Part shown: positions 6,072-6,816 of the stretch, in pieces | Position numbering within the stretch: position 1 is the first letter of the stretch | Layout of the letters: each line of letters starts with the position of its first letter | Source of the DNA: Gemmatimonadota bacterium | GTDB lineage: Bacteria; Gemmatimonadota; Gemmatimonadetes; Longimicrobiales; RSA9 | NCBI GenBank assembly: GCA_012027055.1 | Contig: VEPF01000394.1 | Location: 1 to 6,816, forward strand | Direction: 5' to 3' | Length of the DNA: 6,816 nt | Translations under genes and position numbers: made by a program | The notes under the pieces: model-generated | Database searches by the model: none | What the model was told of the DNA's origin: nothing | Seen by the model: only the letters and a program-made list of their open reading frames with translations

Positions 6072-6816
6072 CTACGGCACCTCCGTGCGCACCGCGACCA
6101 GGCGCACGCCGGCCGCGCCCAGGGCCGCGAGACACGCGCTCACGCGGCCGCGCGGGGCCGGTCCGATGCGGGCGTGCAGCGCCGTCGCTTCCGTGCGCGC
6201 CCAGTGCACCTGCAGCCCGTGCGAGGCGAAAGCCGGGAGTGCCGCGCCCAGGTTCTCGCCCCCGCCGGTCACGGCCCAGGTATGCTCCCGGTCCTCTGCC
6301 TGCGGCGGTGGCGGCGAGGGGCGCAGCGGCGGCTCGGGCGCGGCCGGCGAGAGCAGGTCGCCGAGCAGTGCCGCGGCGGCGGGCTGGCCGCCGGTGCCCG
6401 GACCGAACAGGCGGATGGTCCCGCTCCGGCGCGTCTCGATGCAGACGCAGTTCTCCTCGCCCGCCGCCTGCGCCAGTGGCGACGTTGCGGGGACGATCAC
6501 TGGCTCGACTGCCGCGCTGACACCGCCCTCCGTCCGCGTGCACTCCGCCACCTGCCGGAGCACGCCGCCGTGCGCGCGCGCTGCGGCCCGGAGCGCGTCC
6601 CCGTGCGGCGTGAGATCCCGGCGCTGCACCGGCACCGTGGCGGGATCGATCCCGAACGCCAGCCAGGCCAGGATGGCGATCTTTTCGGCGGCCGCGTGGC
6701 CGTCCAGGTCGCGGCTGGAACCCGCATCCGCCAGCCCGCGCAGTTGCGCCCGGTGCAGCGCTTCCGGCAGCGGCTCGCCCTCGGCCCTGCGCGCGAGCCC
6801 GTAGTTGGTGGTGACG
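6072..6816 (-). CDS. hom: Homoserine dehydrogenase, C-terminal part (partial)
   Basis: The last 247 codons are present; the NAD(P)-binding domain lies beyond the right edge. The fragment opens with VTTNYGLAR, equivalent to the GT-T/C-NYIL motif of the family. It continues with SSRDLDGHAAAEKIAILAWLAFG (residues 33-55), the core of the catalytic Homoserine_dh domain, and includes TIRLFGPGTGGQPAAAALLGDLL, which matches the conserved G-P-G-x-G-G-x-x-x-A-x-x-x-L-x-D-L strand-helix. A Pro-rich linker follows, then about 70 residues ending LGAAGVRLVAVRTEVP that look like a degenerate ACT regulatory domain. The enzyme reduces aspartate semialdehyde to homoserine in the Thr/Met pathway in the cytoplasm. 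Lys45 of the fragment aligns with the catalytic Lys (yeast Hom6 Lys223), but Ala41 stands where that family has a catalytic Asp. It could be a stand-alone hom or the C-terminal half of an aspartokinase fusion. Stop is TAG. Confidence 0.88.
   Translation of the reverse strand, partial: VTTNYGLARRAEGEPLPEALHRAQLRGLADAGSSRDLDGHAAAEKIAILAWLAFGIDPATVPVQRRDLTPHGDALRAAARAHGGVLRQVAECTRTEGGVSAAVEPVIVPATSPLAQAAGEENCVCIETRRSGTIRLFGPGTGGQPAAAALLGDLLSPAAPEPPLRPSPPPPQAEDREHTWAVTGGGENLGAALPAFASHGLQVHWARTEATALHARIGPAPRGRVSACLAALGAAGVRLVAVRTEVP

Noticed and set aside
5962..6543. N-terminal extension of the mannosidase reading frame up to 6543
   Set aside because: The extension overlaps homoserine dehydrogenase coding sequence, has no domain-like content and would bury a clear signal peptide that begins at 5961.
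5629..6804. 391-aa open frame on the plus strand antisense to homoserine dehydrogenase
   Set aside because: No recognisable domain, and it crosses the mannosidase start, the intergenic gap and the homoserine dehydrogenase gene, both of which have clear family motifs on the other strand.

Overview
The window is GC-rich bacterial chromosomal DNA with tightly packed genes and GC-ending codons. Several proteins carry Sec or lipoprotein export signals, and most start codons lack a clear Shine-Dalgarno sequence. This suggests a soil- or sediment-type Gram-negative such as Gemmatimonadota or a similar high-GC phylum. That placement is an inference from style and content; no rRNA or marker gene is present to settle it.

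Layout: two gene blocks converge near position 3357. The plus-strand block runs from the left edge. It holds the last 34 codons of a class I/II PLP-dependent aminotransferase, a DUF2268-type HExxH lipoprotein (154-1002), an exported M61 family peptidase (1129-2694), and a 220-aa single-pass membrane protein of unknown function (2694-3356) whose start overlaps the M61 stop. The minus-strand block enters from the right edge. It holds the C-terminal part of a homoserine dehydrogenase (6072-6816), then a 110-bp gap with a candidate promoter, then a complete exported GH2 beta-mannosidase (3358-5961). The two blocks end one base apart, inside a perfect 21-bp palindrome that may terminate transcription in both directions.

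How the genes fit together: the outer partial genes (aminotransferase, homoserine dehydrogenase) are amino-acid metabolism. The inner genes look like envelope or extracellular functions: two unrelated zinc peptidases, a coupled membrane protein, and a mannosidase that would release mannose from oligosaccharides outside the cytoplasm. There is no transporter, TonB receptor, regulator or second CAZyme here, so this is not a recognisable polysaccharide-utilisation locus.

I see no mobile element, CRISPR array, tRNA, rRNA or clear riboswitch, and nothing that amounts to a new system. The best leads are small: an Ala at the position of a catalytic Asp in the homoserine dehydrogenase, an M61 peptidase without its usual PDZ domain, the palindrome that encodes the same Arg-Arg-stop ending for both convergent genes, and the uncharacterised membrane protein coupled to the peptidase.
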